A stretch of DNA of 64,000 nt from Rhabdophis nuchalis (lineage: Eukaryota > Chordata > Lepidosauria > Squamata > Natricidae), in contig CM077644.1 in assembly GCA_039707465.1 (NCBI GenBank), positions 146,948,962 through 147,012,961 on the forward strand, written 5' to 3'. Shown one piece after another: positions 22,648 to 33,595 of the stretch. The notes below the pieces were generated by a model. That model did no database searches, had not been told where the DNA came from, and saw nothing but the letters and a program-made list of their open reading frames with translations. Each line of letters starts with the position of its first letter. Within the stretch, counting starts at the first letter, position 1. The position numbers and the translations under genes were made by a program.

Positions 22648-23076
22648 TGTCAGAATATTCATGAACTAGAATAGGACATAGCAACAAGTCAGCCATTGGG
22701 GACTGACAGGAATAGGGCATGGCAACAAGGTCAGCCAATGAATAGGCATAGCAACTAAATCAGCCAATGAGGGCTGTTTAGAAACTGAAACAGTATTTGC
22801 TGGTGACAGCTAGGTGCCTGGGCGTGGCTTAGGCTTAGCTTAACTGCCCTGTATAGAGGAGGTTTTCTTTGTCTGTATTAAGATCTGAACTCTGAACTGA
22901 AATCAATCTCTCCTCTGCCTGTGTTTTGCCTGTAACTACTACCACATTGGAGAATCCACTATTGGTATTGTACATTTATTCATGTGTTATTATGTATATA
23001 AAGAAGTTAATGAATGATGCTGAATCAGTTATCTGTGTGTGCTTTCTGAATGTGATTTCTGCAACAAACTCTGACA
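22648..23076 (+). mobile_element. Solo LTR, 429 bp
   Basis: Begins TGTCAGAATATTC and ends AACTCTGACA, with a perfect 5-bp TSD, GTTTT (22643-22647 and 23077-23081). Two CCAAT motifs ('cagccaatga') precede the presumed promoter. No internal region or ORF. Retrovirus-like or Gypsy origin cannot be told from an LTR alone. Confidence 0.88.
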
Positions 23077-23081
23077 GTTTT

Positions 23082-24020
23082 GGGTGACAGAAGGAGGGGG
23101 AAGCAATTTAAAGAGAGGAGATATGTTTTCTGCTTTCCCTTCTTCAATCCAAGGGTTGGTTTCTCCATGGCAGTGCAAAGCTGAGGCCAGACCTCCCTGT
23201 CCTCTTTTCTGGAGACTGGAGAACTGGCACCAAAATACTTCCTTCCTCTACTTCTCCCCTTGCATGGGGTGGTGCCTAAAGAACCACTTCTCCCTCCCCA
23301 CTTTCCACAAAAGGAAAAGAAACGGGGTAGGTATTAATCCTTACCCACCATGCCAGCAGTGAACCTCCTTCCTCCCCCACCCCAACCAGGAAATAGTGGA
23401 AGACCAATGGACAGTATCAACGGTATACCTATCCAACACTTCTGATCTGGCATGGTGGCTACAGGGCCACTGCTTCGCAAATACCCTGTTGATTCTCCAG
23501 TCTCACAGAATCTCGTGGAACAGAAGACTCATTGGGAAAGGAGCTATTCCTTGCCGCCACAATACGTATTCCACATGCCTCTTGTCATAGCTCCAAGTTT
23601 GGCAGCCTGGGCTGGGCTGCTAGGGTTGGCAAGCAAAGTGAGAGAGATGCCCCTGGCTTATAACGTTAGCAGTCATAACTCTTCTGCTAAAAGGCAAATG
23701 GCCCTAAAAATCAAGAGCCCAGCACCCGAAAAGAAACCAGCCTCTGGAAGCCTCAGGACACCATTAGAAGCAAGCCAAGTTGCTAAACTTACTTTGTTAC
23801 TAAAGTTACTAAAGTAAGTTACTAAACTTACTTTGATACAAGACACTGAAAAACAGACGACATGGATGGAAGAAGGTAAAAAACACTATTTCAGAAGTAG
23901 GATGGGTAAGCATAGATGCCAGCTGTTCTGTGTTTGGCTGGGGGCAAAGTGAAGGCAACCTCATAGATCAATGTCCATTAAGTATGGTGGCTGACATCAT
24001 CCAGTGCAGTTAGCTGGTAT
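23082..24020. other. No recognised feature
   Basis: Overlapping frames at 23084-23362, 23396-23590 and 23452-23817 have no identifiable domain. Confidence 0.4.
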
Positions 24021-24022
24021 TG

Positions 24023-24372
24023 TAAAGGTAAAGATTCCCCTCACACATATGTGCTAGTCATTCTCAACTCTAGGGGGATGGTGCTCATCTCCATTTCAAA
24101 GCTAAAGAGCCAGCGCTCTTTAGACAGCTTTGTGGTCATGTGGTCAGCATGACTAAATGCTAAAGGTGCATGGAACACTTTTAGCTTCCCACCAAAGGGG
24201 GTTCCTATTTTTCTACTTGCACTTTTACATGCTTTTGAACTGCTAGGTTGGAAGAAGCTGGGACAAGTAATAGGAGCTCACTCCATTATGTGACACTAGG
24301 GATTCGAACCGCTGAACTGCCGACCTTCCTGATCGACAAGTTCATCCTCTTAGCCACTGAGCCACCTCCTCC
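24023..24372 (-). repeat. Sauria-type SINE
   Basis: Minus orientation: 'gtaaaggtaaagattccc' tail at the left and 'tagccactgagccacc' head at the right. Confidence 0.88.
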
Positions 24373-24755
24373 CTGAGCCGCAGCTGGTATTGTAGAAGAG
24401 CCTTAATGCACTGTCAATGGGAAGAATAAGAAGAAAAAAATACTAGTGGCATCTCATGCTTATGCTAGGATGAAAAATAGACTCTGGCTAAGTAGCTCCT
24501 GTCTTCCAAACAACTTGTCCTAAAAAGACAATGTGCTGAAAACAGATACTGATACCTTCATTAAAGAAAAGGGGAGAGGTGTTCTTTTGAAATAACTGCC
24601 TGGTGTCAGAAGGAAAGAAAGCCCTTGATTATTATGCTGGGATAAGAATGAGGTGGGTGGTGGAGAACAGAGCAGTGGATTAATCTTAGCACCACATTCA
24701 GAAACGGTAGGACTTCAGAACATTGATTTGCCGGAAGACTGTGGCACCTTCAGCA
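24373..24755. other. No recognised feature
   Basis: No coding region or repeat recognised. Confidence 0.35.
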
Positions 24756-24759
24756 TTTG

Positions 24760-24962
24760 AAGGCAAACTCTGCCCACAGCCTGGAGTTCAAACCTGACAG
24801 AGCTCAAGATCGACTCAAACGTCCATCCTTCTGAGGTTGGCAAAATGAGGACCCAGGTTGGTGGGGCGATATGCAAATAATGCTTCTACTTTGTAAACCA
24901 TGTCAAGAGTGCTATAAAGCACTATGGAGTGGTATATAAGCCTAAATGCCATTGCTATTTGC
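24760..24962 (+). repeat. tRNA-derived SINE (second family), 5' diverged
   Basis: Shares 'gagttcaaacctgacag', 'aaaatgaggacccaggttg', 'ctataaagcactatggagtgg' and 'gccattgctatttg' with 3680-3919. Confidence 0.75.
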
Positions 24963-25154
24963 AAGATCAGTGGCTCTGTTGAGGCATCATGACAAGCAGA
25001 ATAGTTTCCAAATAAACAGGTCGCTTCCCAAACCATTGAGCAAAAAATGACCAAGGCATTTAATGGAGAAGAAGAGAAAATCAAGCTGAAGCAATCCATC
25101 TTGATCAGGATTGATTGAGCCAAAATGTCAGAAAAAGGAATAATAGGGTCAGGA

Positions 25155-25355
25155 CAGGGGTGAAATCCAGCAGGTTCTGACAGGTTCTGGAGAACCGGTA
25201 GCGGAAATTTTGAATAGTTTGGGGAACCGGCAAATGCCACCTCTGGCTGGTCCCAGACTGGGGTGGGAATGGAGATTTTGCAGTATCCTTCCCCTGCCAC
25301 ACCCACCAAGCCACCCCCACAGAACCTGTAGTAAAAAAGATGAATTTCACCACTG
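25155..25355. mobile_element. Non-autonomous hAT element
   Basis: Starts CAGGGGTGAAATCCAGC and ends AATTTCACCACTG. Flanks GGTCAGGA and GGTCAAGA suggest an 8-bp TSD with one mismatch if the last G is shared. The interior is the GTGGGTGTGGC-type sequence of the family. Confidence 0.75.
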
Positions 25356-25946
25356 GTCAAGAAGTAGAATTGGCAAAACTTTGCTTATTTCTGAGAATTG
25401 GTTTGAGACAAACTTTGATTTCAGTTTAGTTCCCACTGTATATTGCTGTGTGATTATAAAGCTGTAATTATGTTTTGAAAGTATGCCAAATTCAAAGTTA
25501 ACTATTTTTGTAATGGCTCTGGATAGCTTAGTAAATATTTGAAGTTTTTGAACATTTTGTGAGTAAACAAATATCCTCTTAAATAGCCCCTAACAAACAT
25601 GAGTGTGACTGTGTATGTGTTTTCCTTTCAATTAAGGTCTCCATTCAAATATACTGTATGATCCACTTGATCATAGAAAAGTAATCTAAGAATCTGCTCC
25701 AATGTCAAAGGGCATCATAAAAAAAAATTGAGGAAAATTTAAGCAGAGCTGTATCATGGCTCCATTATTGTTCAATTGATATATTAATTCTCTTATTGCT
25801 CATTTAGACTGTCAAACATCTAATCTGGTATATAATGCAGTAATTCTCTCTAAAATGCCAGAAAGTTTGAACCGCCACGGTCTTGTCTATTAATGTGACA
25901 ACATATCGTTTGAGATTAATTATGATTAAATCAAAAGCATGGCATG
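25356..25946. other. No recognised feature
   Basis: AT-rich, with no supported gene. Confidence 0.4.
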
Positions 25947-25954
25947 CACTAAAA

Positions 25955-27097
25955 CAGGGGTGTCAAACTCAATTTAATTGAGGGCCGCATCAGGGTTTTG
26001 TTTGACTTGGAGGGGGGAAGGGGGGCATGGCTCTGGTGGGTGTGGCCAGAATGGGCATGGCCAGCTCACCATCATTCATCTCAGAGAGCCTGTGCTGGGC
26101 AGGGCAGGGCTGGGGGGATCCATTGTCTCCAGTGGAGGAAGGCGAGACCAGGCAGAGGGCCAAACATTTGTCCTTCAGAGGAGGGTCACCATACCTCTCA
26201 AGCCATGCAGAGGACCCCTGGACAGCAACACAGGCTGTCCAGAGTCCTAGGCAGCGGAGCGCAAGCACCCAGCCTGGACCTTGAGCTCCCAAGGCACTGG
26301 AGCTTCCCAGCCCAGCTCAATCCCACTTCCCTGAGAGGGTGGCCAGCTGCATTGACCTCCCATTTGAGGTTCCTGCTGCTGTGCTCACTTGACCAGGTTG
26401 CTCATGCTATGTGGCTCAAAGGGAAGCCTGCTCCCTCTCCTTGCAAGGAGACCTGGCTTTGTAACCAAAGCATCCTCAGCAATAGTATGGGAGAGCACCA
26501 GTAGAAGTCAGGAGGAGGAGACAAGGGGATGGCAAAAGGGCAGCAGGGCTGCTGATGGCCAAATGCTAAGGCAGGGCTGTCATCAGACCCTCTCATTATA
26601 AACTCCTTCCTTCCTTCCTTCCTTCCTTCCTTCCTTCCTTCCTTCCTTTTGTCTTCTTTTTTCCTTTCCTCTTCATTTTCATTTTCTTCTTCCTTTCCTT
26701 CTTTCCTGCTTTTTCCTTCCTTTCTCTCTTTCCACTTTTTTCTTCTTTTTCTTTATCTTTCCCTTTCCCCTTTCCTGTCCCTTCTTGGATGCTCAAATGC
26801 AAAAGGGGAATCATTTTTCTATGCCTCCTTACCTTGTGATCAAACACCACTTTTGCTAGTAGTTTGTTTTACTGGCACTCTACCAGTGAAAATGGAGCTT
26901 GGGAAGGGCACGAGCATCGCTCCCGAGCTCCATTTTCAGCTGCGATGGCCTCCTACAGCATTCTGCCAGCGAAAACGGCAGCCACCAGGTTGTGGACCAG
27001 CACCTGGTCCTTTGCTGTTTCCAGGAGGGCCGTGCAGGCCAGATCTAAACACCCATGGGCCAGTTCCAGCCCGCAGGCATTGAGTTTGACACCTCTG
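25955..27097. mobile_element. hAT element, 1143 bp, non-autonomous
   Basis: Ends CAGGGGTGTCAAACTC and GAGTTTGACACCTCTG are flanked by a perfect 8-bp TSD, CACTAAAA (25947-25954 and 27098-27105). Several frames of up to 168 codons exist, but none shows a hAT transposase motif, so I do not call them genes. A pyrimidine tract sits in the middle. Confidence 0.92.
26604..26790. repeat. (CCTT)n and pyrimidine-rich tract
   Basis: About eleven CCTT units are followed by about 140 bases that are nearly all C and T, inside the hAT at 25955-27097. Confidence 0.95.
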
Positions 27098-27105
27098 CAC
27101 TAAAA

Positions 27106-27878
27106 GATCAGGGAAACTAAATTTGTCATAAAATGAGCATAGATTAGAAAAAGTAAACTGCTTTAAAGATCTTGGGCCAATCTTCCAAGTAGCAGGAAGA
27201 ATACATGTAGGGATTTAAGGATGAAAGCATGTGATGCAAAATTTATTTATATCAGCCTCAGCGTTCTAGGCCTTTCATGGTACTTGGAGTTCCCAGTTCA
27301 TTCTTGCTGCAATAAAATTCTTTTCAGCAAAGCTTAGTGTGCAGTTCCTTGAAGAAGTGCTTTCTGGTATTAGATTTCAACTTCTCTGTGACTGAGGCTG
27401 TTCAGTCCTAGTTCCTAACAAATATTCTTCAAGTATTTTGATATGTTTCTAGTGTTGTTCTCCAAGTGGAACTACATAAAGTTGAAGTCAGTTGTGAGTT
27501 AATGTGTTCAGGTAGGTTTAGTCCCATAGTTGTTAGCTGACTTCTTTATCTTGACATAGAAAAAAAATGGTTGGAGGAGTAACATCTCCAACATGGCTCA
27601 TGCAGAATAACAATAGGATATGCCATAGTCAGGAAGAACCTCACATAATGAAGCTATGATATGGAGCATCAAATTGAGCACCTCCTGATTTGTTCTGATG
27701 TCTCTTTAGGTAACTCAATTACCAGCCAAAAGCCTGGGAGATACTTTAATCTGATCACCAAATCAAAATTCTAGACAGCTTTGATACTCTTACATTGTAA
27801 TAGCCTGCAAATTGTGGCCCTGGAAAGGAGAATCTGGAAAAGCTCATATAATGAATGGCTCTGTAACTCTAGCCTTGT
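27106..27878. other. No recognised feature
   Basis: No coding region or repeat recognised. Confidence 0.4.
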
Positions 27879-28488
27879 GTTAAAAGTTAGCACCCACCCC
27901 TCTCCTAGAAGAATGAAATATTTTGAGAAATATTAAATAAGGTAGAATATTATATTTCCCTAAAGGAACAATGGAGAAACATGCTCTTGGAGACAGAAAG
28001 CAGCTCCCACCTTTCTTAATAGCCCTCAGCAGATGTCAGCACTTAAGACATAAAGATCTTATTGAAAGAAGCCAAGTATCTAGGTAGCTCTATTCATAGG
28101 CAAAAATTCCCTGCAGCAAGGTCTGAACAAAGGTAGGATTAGTCCTCAGCCACAATAATGAACAATGAAGCCCAATGCCGCTTCATTGCATCAGCAGTCC
28201 AAACTTCAACCAAACTTAGCTCAGAAAAACATGACCCCTACATGGCCCCATGGGAGTCTGACAACAGCCAATAGAATACACATTCTTGCACAGCAACAGG
28301 AAGCTCAAGTTCAAAGCCCAAGAGAAGGTATAAAACCCCTCACTCTCAACTTAATGTGGTCAACTGCCTGGAATCCAGACTGCTGGTGGTTCTGCTTCAA
28401 CATTAAACCATCTTTGCAAGCAGCCTCTATGTTTCCACTGTCTTTTTCCTGGCTTGGAACTGAACCAGATGGATATTTCTTCCAACAG
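27879..28488 (+). mobile_element. LTR family B, copy 2
   Basis: Begins TGTTAAAAGTTAGCAC and ends TTCTTCCAACA. A TATA box, 'gtataaaacccc', lies at about 28329. It matches 21777-22282. No TSD found. Confidence 0.55.
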
Positions 28489-28845
28489 TAGGAACCATTG
28501 AAACAAAGGCTCATGTGTTTTTGATGTCAGACACATAATGGAAGAGTCAAGGGGAGGAATCAAGCAGGGAATTAACTCTAGAATCTCTACATAGGCACAA
28601 AAGCTCAAAGCCCAACCCCCTCGAACATTAAAATAGCTAATTGAACTCTTCACCTGTGCATCTGATTGTTTGCACCAGACCCTTTACAATCCTATCATGA
28701 TCTGTGACACAAATTTATCACACCTTCAATATCTGGGCTGTAGTGATTCTCAATTATCTTTTAACTGACTGCAGCAATGAAGCCTCTGATACAGATGCCA
28801 AGTTTTGTTTAATAGTCAACAAAGTTTGATAAGGTCCTACCATAA
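28489..28845. other. No gene; weak repeat similarity
   Basis: 'ctgattgtttgcacc' near 28661 echoes the dispersed repeat at 10520. Nothing else recognised. Confidence 0.35.
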
Positions 28846-28847
28846 AG

Positions 28848-28915
28848 GTAAAAGTAAAAGTTTCCCCTGTCCAGCAATGCCCGACTCTAGGGATGTGGTG
28901 CTCATCTCCATTTCT
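28848..28915 (-). repeat. Sauria SINE 3' fragment
   Basis: Only the tail end is present: 'aaggtaaaagtaaaagtttcccctg' followed by 'cgactctagggatgtggtgctcatctcc'. Confidence 0.75.
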
Positions 28916-29158
28916 TAGCCCTCTAGGATCCCACTATGAACTTGATTAAACCTGCTCAAAGTTTAGTATTAACAGTAACTGTTAATCCTCCTTACCTGTT
29001 TCTAACTATTTTTCTGACAGTCCTTTCATTGAAGCCTTATTGTTACAGTAATATCCTCAGTGTTCAAAGAAACTTTTGCTTGTGTTGGGCATTTATCTTT
29101 TAAATTTCATTTATCTTATCTTTTTTATTTTTTTATTTTATTTATTTTATTTCAGTGT

Positions 29159-29159
<1 letters not shown>

Positions 29160-29194
<35 letters not shown>

Positions 29195-29230
29195 ACACAT
29201 ATATACATACATACATATACATGTGTATAT
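29160..29230. repeat. (AC)n / (AT)n microsatellite
   Basis: AC run grading into ATAC/ATGT, at the 5' end of the Helitron. Confidence 0.9.
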
Positions 29231-29868
29231 ATGTTCCAGCATAACTCTGGAACACCTTGAGCAATTTCAACCAAACTTGGTACACAGATGACTTACTCTC
29301 TGGAAAAAATATTGTGGGGGTAAGACACCCCTAACACCCCTCGGTGTATGTGTTCTGTTAAGATACAACCTGTTGTGCCTTAAAATGGATTCTACTGTAC
29401 AGCGCAGTGGAGTTGCCATGGTAACGGCTTCACAGTTCTCCAGAAGGGGGCTCCCTCTGTTAGAGGAGAAAATCCAACATTAGAAATTACATTTGGTCCA
29501 AACATTTTCAACATGGTAGTATCATTTTTCTTTTTTTTTCTTTTCTTTTTTTATGAAAAAAGTTTTATTGGGTTTTATAAATTTTTTACAAGTAAGGTAA
29601 AGGGTAAGTTGTGAAAAGACATTTGGAGAACTTTTTCGTCGAGGTCGTTGACTCCCTCCGAGTCTTCATACATAAAATAGATATTTCATTTAACATACAT
29701 TTGTACTACAAAGTGGAAAGAAATGCAAATATATCAATGTAATAGAGAAAAAACTATGCTAGCAAACGTGTTTAAACATCCAAACAAAATTATAATGTAA
29801 TAAAATAAAGTCACTTTTGAGATCTAAGTCTTTTGGCAATTGTATCTTCTTTTGTGCCATACCATGTA

Positions 29869-32800
29869 CATGAACCATACAAGTGGCAAAGAAATAGGGG
29901 CAAAGAGAACCATAGTCAGGCATAACACAGGTTTCGTAGACAGAAAACACAGGGTCAATCAAAATGGACTCAAATGTCTATACACCAATGCACAGAGTAT
30001 GAGGAATAAACAGGGTGAATTAGAAATTCAAGTAAATGAGGGCAGATACGATATTGTTGCCATTACAGAAACTTGGTGGGATGAAACCCACAAATGGAAC
30101 ATACAGCTAGAAGGATTTAAATTATTTAAAAGAAATAGACCAAATAAAAGAGGAGGTGGAGTTGCACTATATATAAGAAATAATTACATCTCTACAGAAA
30201 TAGAGCACAACAATGATGAGAACTATCTTGAATGTATTTGGGTCAATATTAAAGGTTGGGGGGGGAATGATATTGTCATAGGTCTATACTACAGGCCACC
30301 CAACCAAGCAGAGGAAGTGGATGTACTTTTTGCTAACCAGCTAACTAAGGTATGTAGGAAGCACACTGCAATAGTAATGGGAGATTTTAACTACCCTGAC
30401 ATCAATTGGGAAACAAACTCTGCACCAAGTGGAAGATCCAACAGGTTCCTAACAAACCTAGCAGACAACTTTGTTTCCCAAAAGGTAGAGAAGGGAACAA
30501 GGGGATCAGCAATATTGGACTTAATTCTCACTAACAGAGAGGAAATGATAGAAGGTGTAGAAGCTACAGGAACTTTGGGGGCAAGCGATCATGAAATACT
30601 GGAATTCAACATTATGCAAACAAAAGTAGTTGAACAAAGTCAAACTAGAGTCTTAGACTTCAAGAGAGCTAATTTCAATAAACTCAGAGAGAGCTTGGGA
30701 AGGATTCCATGGATGAGAATCCTCAAGGGGAAAACAACTCAAGAAGCTTGGGAAATTTTGAAAAATGAGATTATAAAAGCCCAGTCCAGCGCAATACCAA
30801 TGAAGAAGAAAAATAACAGTTCCCAAAAGAAACCAGCATGGCTGCATAAAGAACTCTCTGACAAATTGAAAGACAAAAAGCATAAATATAAAAAGTGGAA
30901 AAAGGGGGACATAACCAAGGCAAAATATCAGCAAATAGCCCGAGCCTGTAAAGATGAAGTGAGGAAAGCTAAGGCTCACAATGAAGAAAGGCTTGCCAAA
31001 AAAGTAAAAAATAACAAAAAAAGCTTCTTCCAACATGTTAAAAATAAGAAAAAAGTTAAGGAAACAATTGGTCCACTGCTGGGAGAAAATGGCAAGAAGA
31101 TGATAAGCAACAGGGAGAAAGCAGAACTATTTAACTCTTTTTTTGCATCTGTCTTTACACAAAGGGATAAAACAGTCCAATCAATCAAAAACAGCACCAC
31201 AAATATCAGATTAGGAACACAAGTTGAAATAGGGAAGAAAATGGTAAGTGAGCACCTGTCTGCCCTGGACAAGTTCAAATCACCAGGACCGGATGGATTA
31301 CACCCCAGGGTTCTGAAGGAACTGGCAGACGAGATCTCAGAACCACTGAACTATATCTTTCAGAGATCCTGGAGCACCGGGGAACTGCCAGAAGACTGGA
31401 AAAGAGCAGATGTGGTTCCCATCTTCAAAAAAGGAAAAAAAACAGATCCAGGAAACTATAGACCCATCAGCCTGACCTCAATACCAGGAAAGATTCTGGA
31501 AAAGATAATTAAACAACAAATAAGTGAACACCTAGAAGCAAACAAAGTAATAGCCAAAAGCCAACATGGGTTTGTCAAAAACAGATCATGCCAGACGAAT
31601 CTAATTGCATTCTTTGACAAAGTAACAAAATCAGTGGACCAGAGGAATGCTGTTGATATAATTTACCTGGACTTCAGTAAGGCATTTGATAAAGTAGACC
31701 ATAACCTACTATTAGATAAAGTAGAAAATTGTGGGTTAGACAGCAGCACCACCAAATGGATTCGTAACTGGCTGACCAACCGCACTCAACGTGTAGTCCT
31801 CAATGGAACTGCATCTACATGGAAGGAAGTATGCAGTGGAGTCCCCCAAGGCTCTGTTTTAGGCCCAGTACTCTTTAACATCTTCATCAACAATTTGGAT
31901 GAGGGGATAAATGGGGAACTCATCAAATTCGCAGACGACACCAAGCTGGCAGGAATAGCCAACACTCCAGAAGATAGGCTTAAGATACAGAAGGATCTAG
32001 ACAAACTTGAACATTGGGCACTGTCTAATAAAATGAAATTCAATTGTGAAAAAAGTAAGGTCCTACATATAGGCAAGAAAAACCAAATGCACAAGTACAG
32101 TATAGGTGGTACCTTGCTCAATAGTAGCAACTGTGAGAGGGATCTCGGAATCCTAGTGGACAACCATTTAAATATGAGCCAGCAGTGTGCAGCAGCTGCC
32201 AAAAAAGCCAACACAGTTCTAGGCTGCATCAACAGAGGGATAGAATCTAGATCGCGTGAAGTGTTAATGCCACTGTATAGTGCCTTGGTAAGGCCACACT
32301 TGGAATACTGCATACAGTTTTGGTCGCCACGATGTAGAAAAGACGTGGAGACTCTGGAAAGAGTGCAAAGAAGAGCAACCAAGATGATTAGAGGACTGGA
32401 GACTAAGACATATGAAGAACGGCTGCAGGAGCTGGGTATGTCTAGTTTGATGAAGAGAAGGACCAGGGGAGACATGATAGCAGTGTTCCGATATCTCAGA
32501 GGGTGCCACAAAGAAGAGGGAGTCAAACTTTTCTCCAAGGCACCTGGGGGCAGGACAAGGAGCAATGGGTGGAAACTAACCAAGGAGAGAAGCAACTTAG
32601 AACTAAGGAGAAATTTCCTAACAGTAAGAACAATTAACCTCTGGAACAGCTTGCCTCCAGCAGTTGTGAATGCCCCAACCCTGGATGTCTTTAAAAAGAT
32701 GTTAGACAGCCATTTGTCTGAAATGGTATAAGGTTCCTGCCCATGCAGGGGGTTGGACTAGAAGACCTACAAGGTCCCTTCCAACTCTGCTATTGTATTT
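29869..32800 (+). mobile_element. CR1 LINE, nearly full-length ORF2
   Basis: Inserted into the HAL1-like element within its last ORF1 codons. The junctions are estimated from the resumption of HAL1-like sequence at about 29868 and 32803. The element starts close to the ORF2 start (no ORF1) and ends in the CR1 3' UTR, 'gggggttggactagaagacc', with a short TATTG tail. The 3' part nearly matches the copy at 51526-52072, which suggests recent activity. Confidence 0.9.
29870..32731 (+). CDS. CR1 ORF2: endonuclease / reverse transcriptase
   Basis: An uninterrupted frame of about 950 codons. An APE-type endonuclease domain comes first (CLYTNAQSM at the start, GDFNYPDINW about 140 residues on, SDH near 240). 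A basic linker follows, then the reverse transcriptase (YRPISLTSIPGKILEK, YLDFSKAFDKVDH, GVPQGSVLGP, catalytic FADD near residue 690), and a CR1-type C-terminus (QFWSPRCRKDVE, WNSLPPAVV). The product would nick target DNA and prime reverse transcription of CR1 RNA. The frame is open back to 29840, but those codons come from the antisense of the host element, so I start at the ATG at 29870. The true CR1 start may lie further upstream and be truncated. Confidence 0.88.
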   Translation: MNHTSGKEIGAKRTIVRHNTGFVDRKHRVNQNGLKCLYTNAQSMRNKQGELEIQVNEGRYDIVAITETWWDETHKWNIQLEGFKLFKRNRPNKRGGGVALYIRNNYISTEIEHNNDENYLECIWVNIKGWGGNDIVIGLYYRPPNQAEEVDVLFANQLTKVCRKHTAIVMGDFNYPDINWETNSAPSGRSNRFLTNLADNFVSQKVEKGTRGSAILDLILTNREEMIEGVEATGTLGASDHEILEFNIMQTKVVEQSQTRVLDFKRANFNKLRESLGRIPWMRILKGKTTQEAWEILKNEIIKAQSSAIPMKKKNNSSQKKPAWLHKELSDKLKDKKHKYKKWKKGDITKAKYQQIARACKDEVRKAKAHNEERLAKKVKNNKKSFFQHVKNKKKVKETIGPLLGENGKKMISNREKAELFNSFFASVFTQRDKTVQSIKNSTTNIRLGTQVEIGKKMVSEHLSALDKFKSPGPDGLHPRVLKELADEISEPLNYIFQRSWSTGELPEDWKRADVVPIFKKGKKTDPGNYRPISLTSIPGKILEKIIKQQISEHLEANKVIAKSQHGFVKNRSCQTNLIAFFDKVTKSVDQRNAVDIIYLDFSKAFDKVDHNLLLDKVENCGLDSSTTKWIRNWLTNRTQRVVLNGTASTWKEVCSGVPQGSVLGPVLFNIFINNLDEGINGELIKFADDTKLAGIANTPEDRLKIQKDLDKLEHWALSNKMKFNCEKSKVLHIGKKNQMHKYSIGGTLLNSSNCERDLGILVDNHLNMSQQCAAAAKKANTVLGCINRGIESRSREVLMPLYSALVRPHLEYCIQFWSPRCRKDVETLERVQRRATKMIRGLETKTYEERLQELGMSSLMKRRTRGDMIAVFRYLRGCHKEEGVKLFSKAPGGRTRSNGWKLTKERSNLELRRNFLTVRTINLWNSLPPAVVNAPTLDVFKKMLDSHLSEMV

Positions 32801-33595
32801 TCCCTGGCCCCCAGTGGGCGGAGCCGCGGCCGCCTCTGCTCCCCCAGGTTCATCCTCAAGGATTGAGGAATGTTTTTCAAGAAAGGCTTGCGCCTCTGCA
32901 ATTGTTTTAATTCTTACTCTTCCCCCCTCCCAAAACACCAACATTCCCTCCGGCATCACCCACTTAAACCAGACCCCCTTTTTAAATAATCTTTTGGACA
33001 AGAAGGAATACTTCCTTCTTATCTCTCTAATCTTTTTCGGGACCTGTTTCAAGATAGCGATCTCTGTCTGTTGATAAACCAGGGGACTGTCTCTCTGTGC
33101 CCTCAATATCCTTTCCCTTGTCCACCTTCTAACAAATTTAATGTGTATCTCTCTAGGTACTTCATTTATCCTGGCATATGCTGAATTTATTCTATATATC
33201 AGATCAATGTCACCCCTTAATTCCTCCTTAGGCTTGTGTAGGTAGTCTGCTAAAATTGTACTCATTAAATCAGGTAAATCTTCCCCACTCTCCTCAGGAA
33301 TGTTCTGAAATCTTAAAAAATATGACATTCTTTCAAAATCCATTCTAGACATATGACCAGTCAGATCACCAATTTCATTATTAATACTTTTAAGCTCCCC
33401 CTTTGCCCCATCCAACCCCACCTCCAGCACATCAGTCTTTTGTGAATTTTCCATTAATTTCTTCTGTACCTCCAAAAGTTCTAATTTAGAACTGACTTGA
33501 TCCTTCCTCATTTCTTTAATTTATTTCACCAAGGTTGCAAGAGTTTCTTCGACAGCTGTTAGTCTAGCATCTGTATCAGGTTTTTCAGATAACAT
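32801..33595 (-). pseudogene. L1-type ORF1 (HAL1-like), nonsense and CR1-disrupted
   Basis: Starts at the ATG whose complement is 33593-33595. An in-frame TAA at 33521-33523 interrupts the coiled coil, after which about 237 codons are open (MRKDQ... at 33511). It shares with the copy at 56071 the coiled coil, the RRM-like block (YFLRFQN, RGDIDLIYRINSAYARI, REIHIKFVRR) and the C-terminal domain (GMLVFWEGGRVRIKT). The final dozen codons lie beyond the CR1, at about 29825-29850. L1 ORF1 proteins bind RNA as trimers and act as chaperones in the retrotransposition particle. Confidence 0.85.

Noticed and set aside
24815..25360. 181-codon minus-strand open frame
   Set aside because: It spans a SINE, unrelated sequence and a hAT element, so it is a chance read-through.
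25998..26504. 168-codon open frame in the 1.1-kb hAT element
   Set aside because: GC-rich sequence with several overlapping frames on both strands and no transposase motif such as the hAT dimerisation or RNase H-like residues.
29840..29869. First codons of the long CR1 frame
   Set aside because: They come from the antisense of the HAL1-like element upstream of the junction, so they are not native CR1 codons.
31786..32595. 269-codon open frame antisense to CR1 ORF2
   Set aside because: A mirror frame of the conserved CR1 coding strand, with no independent evidence.
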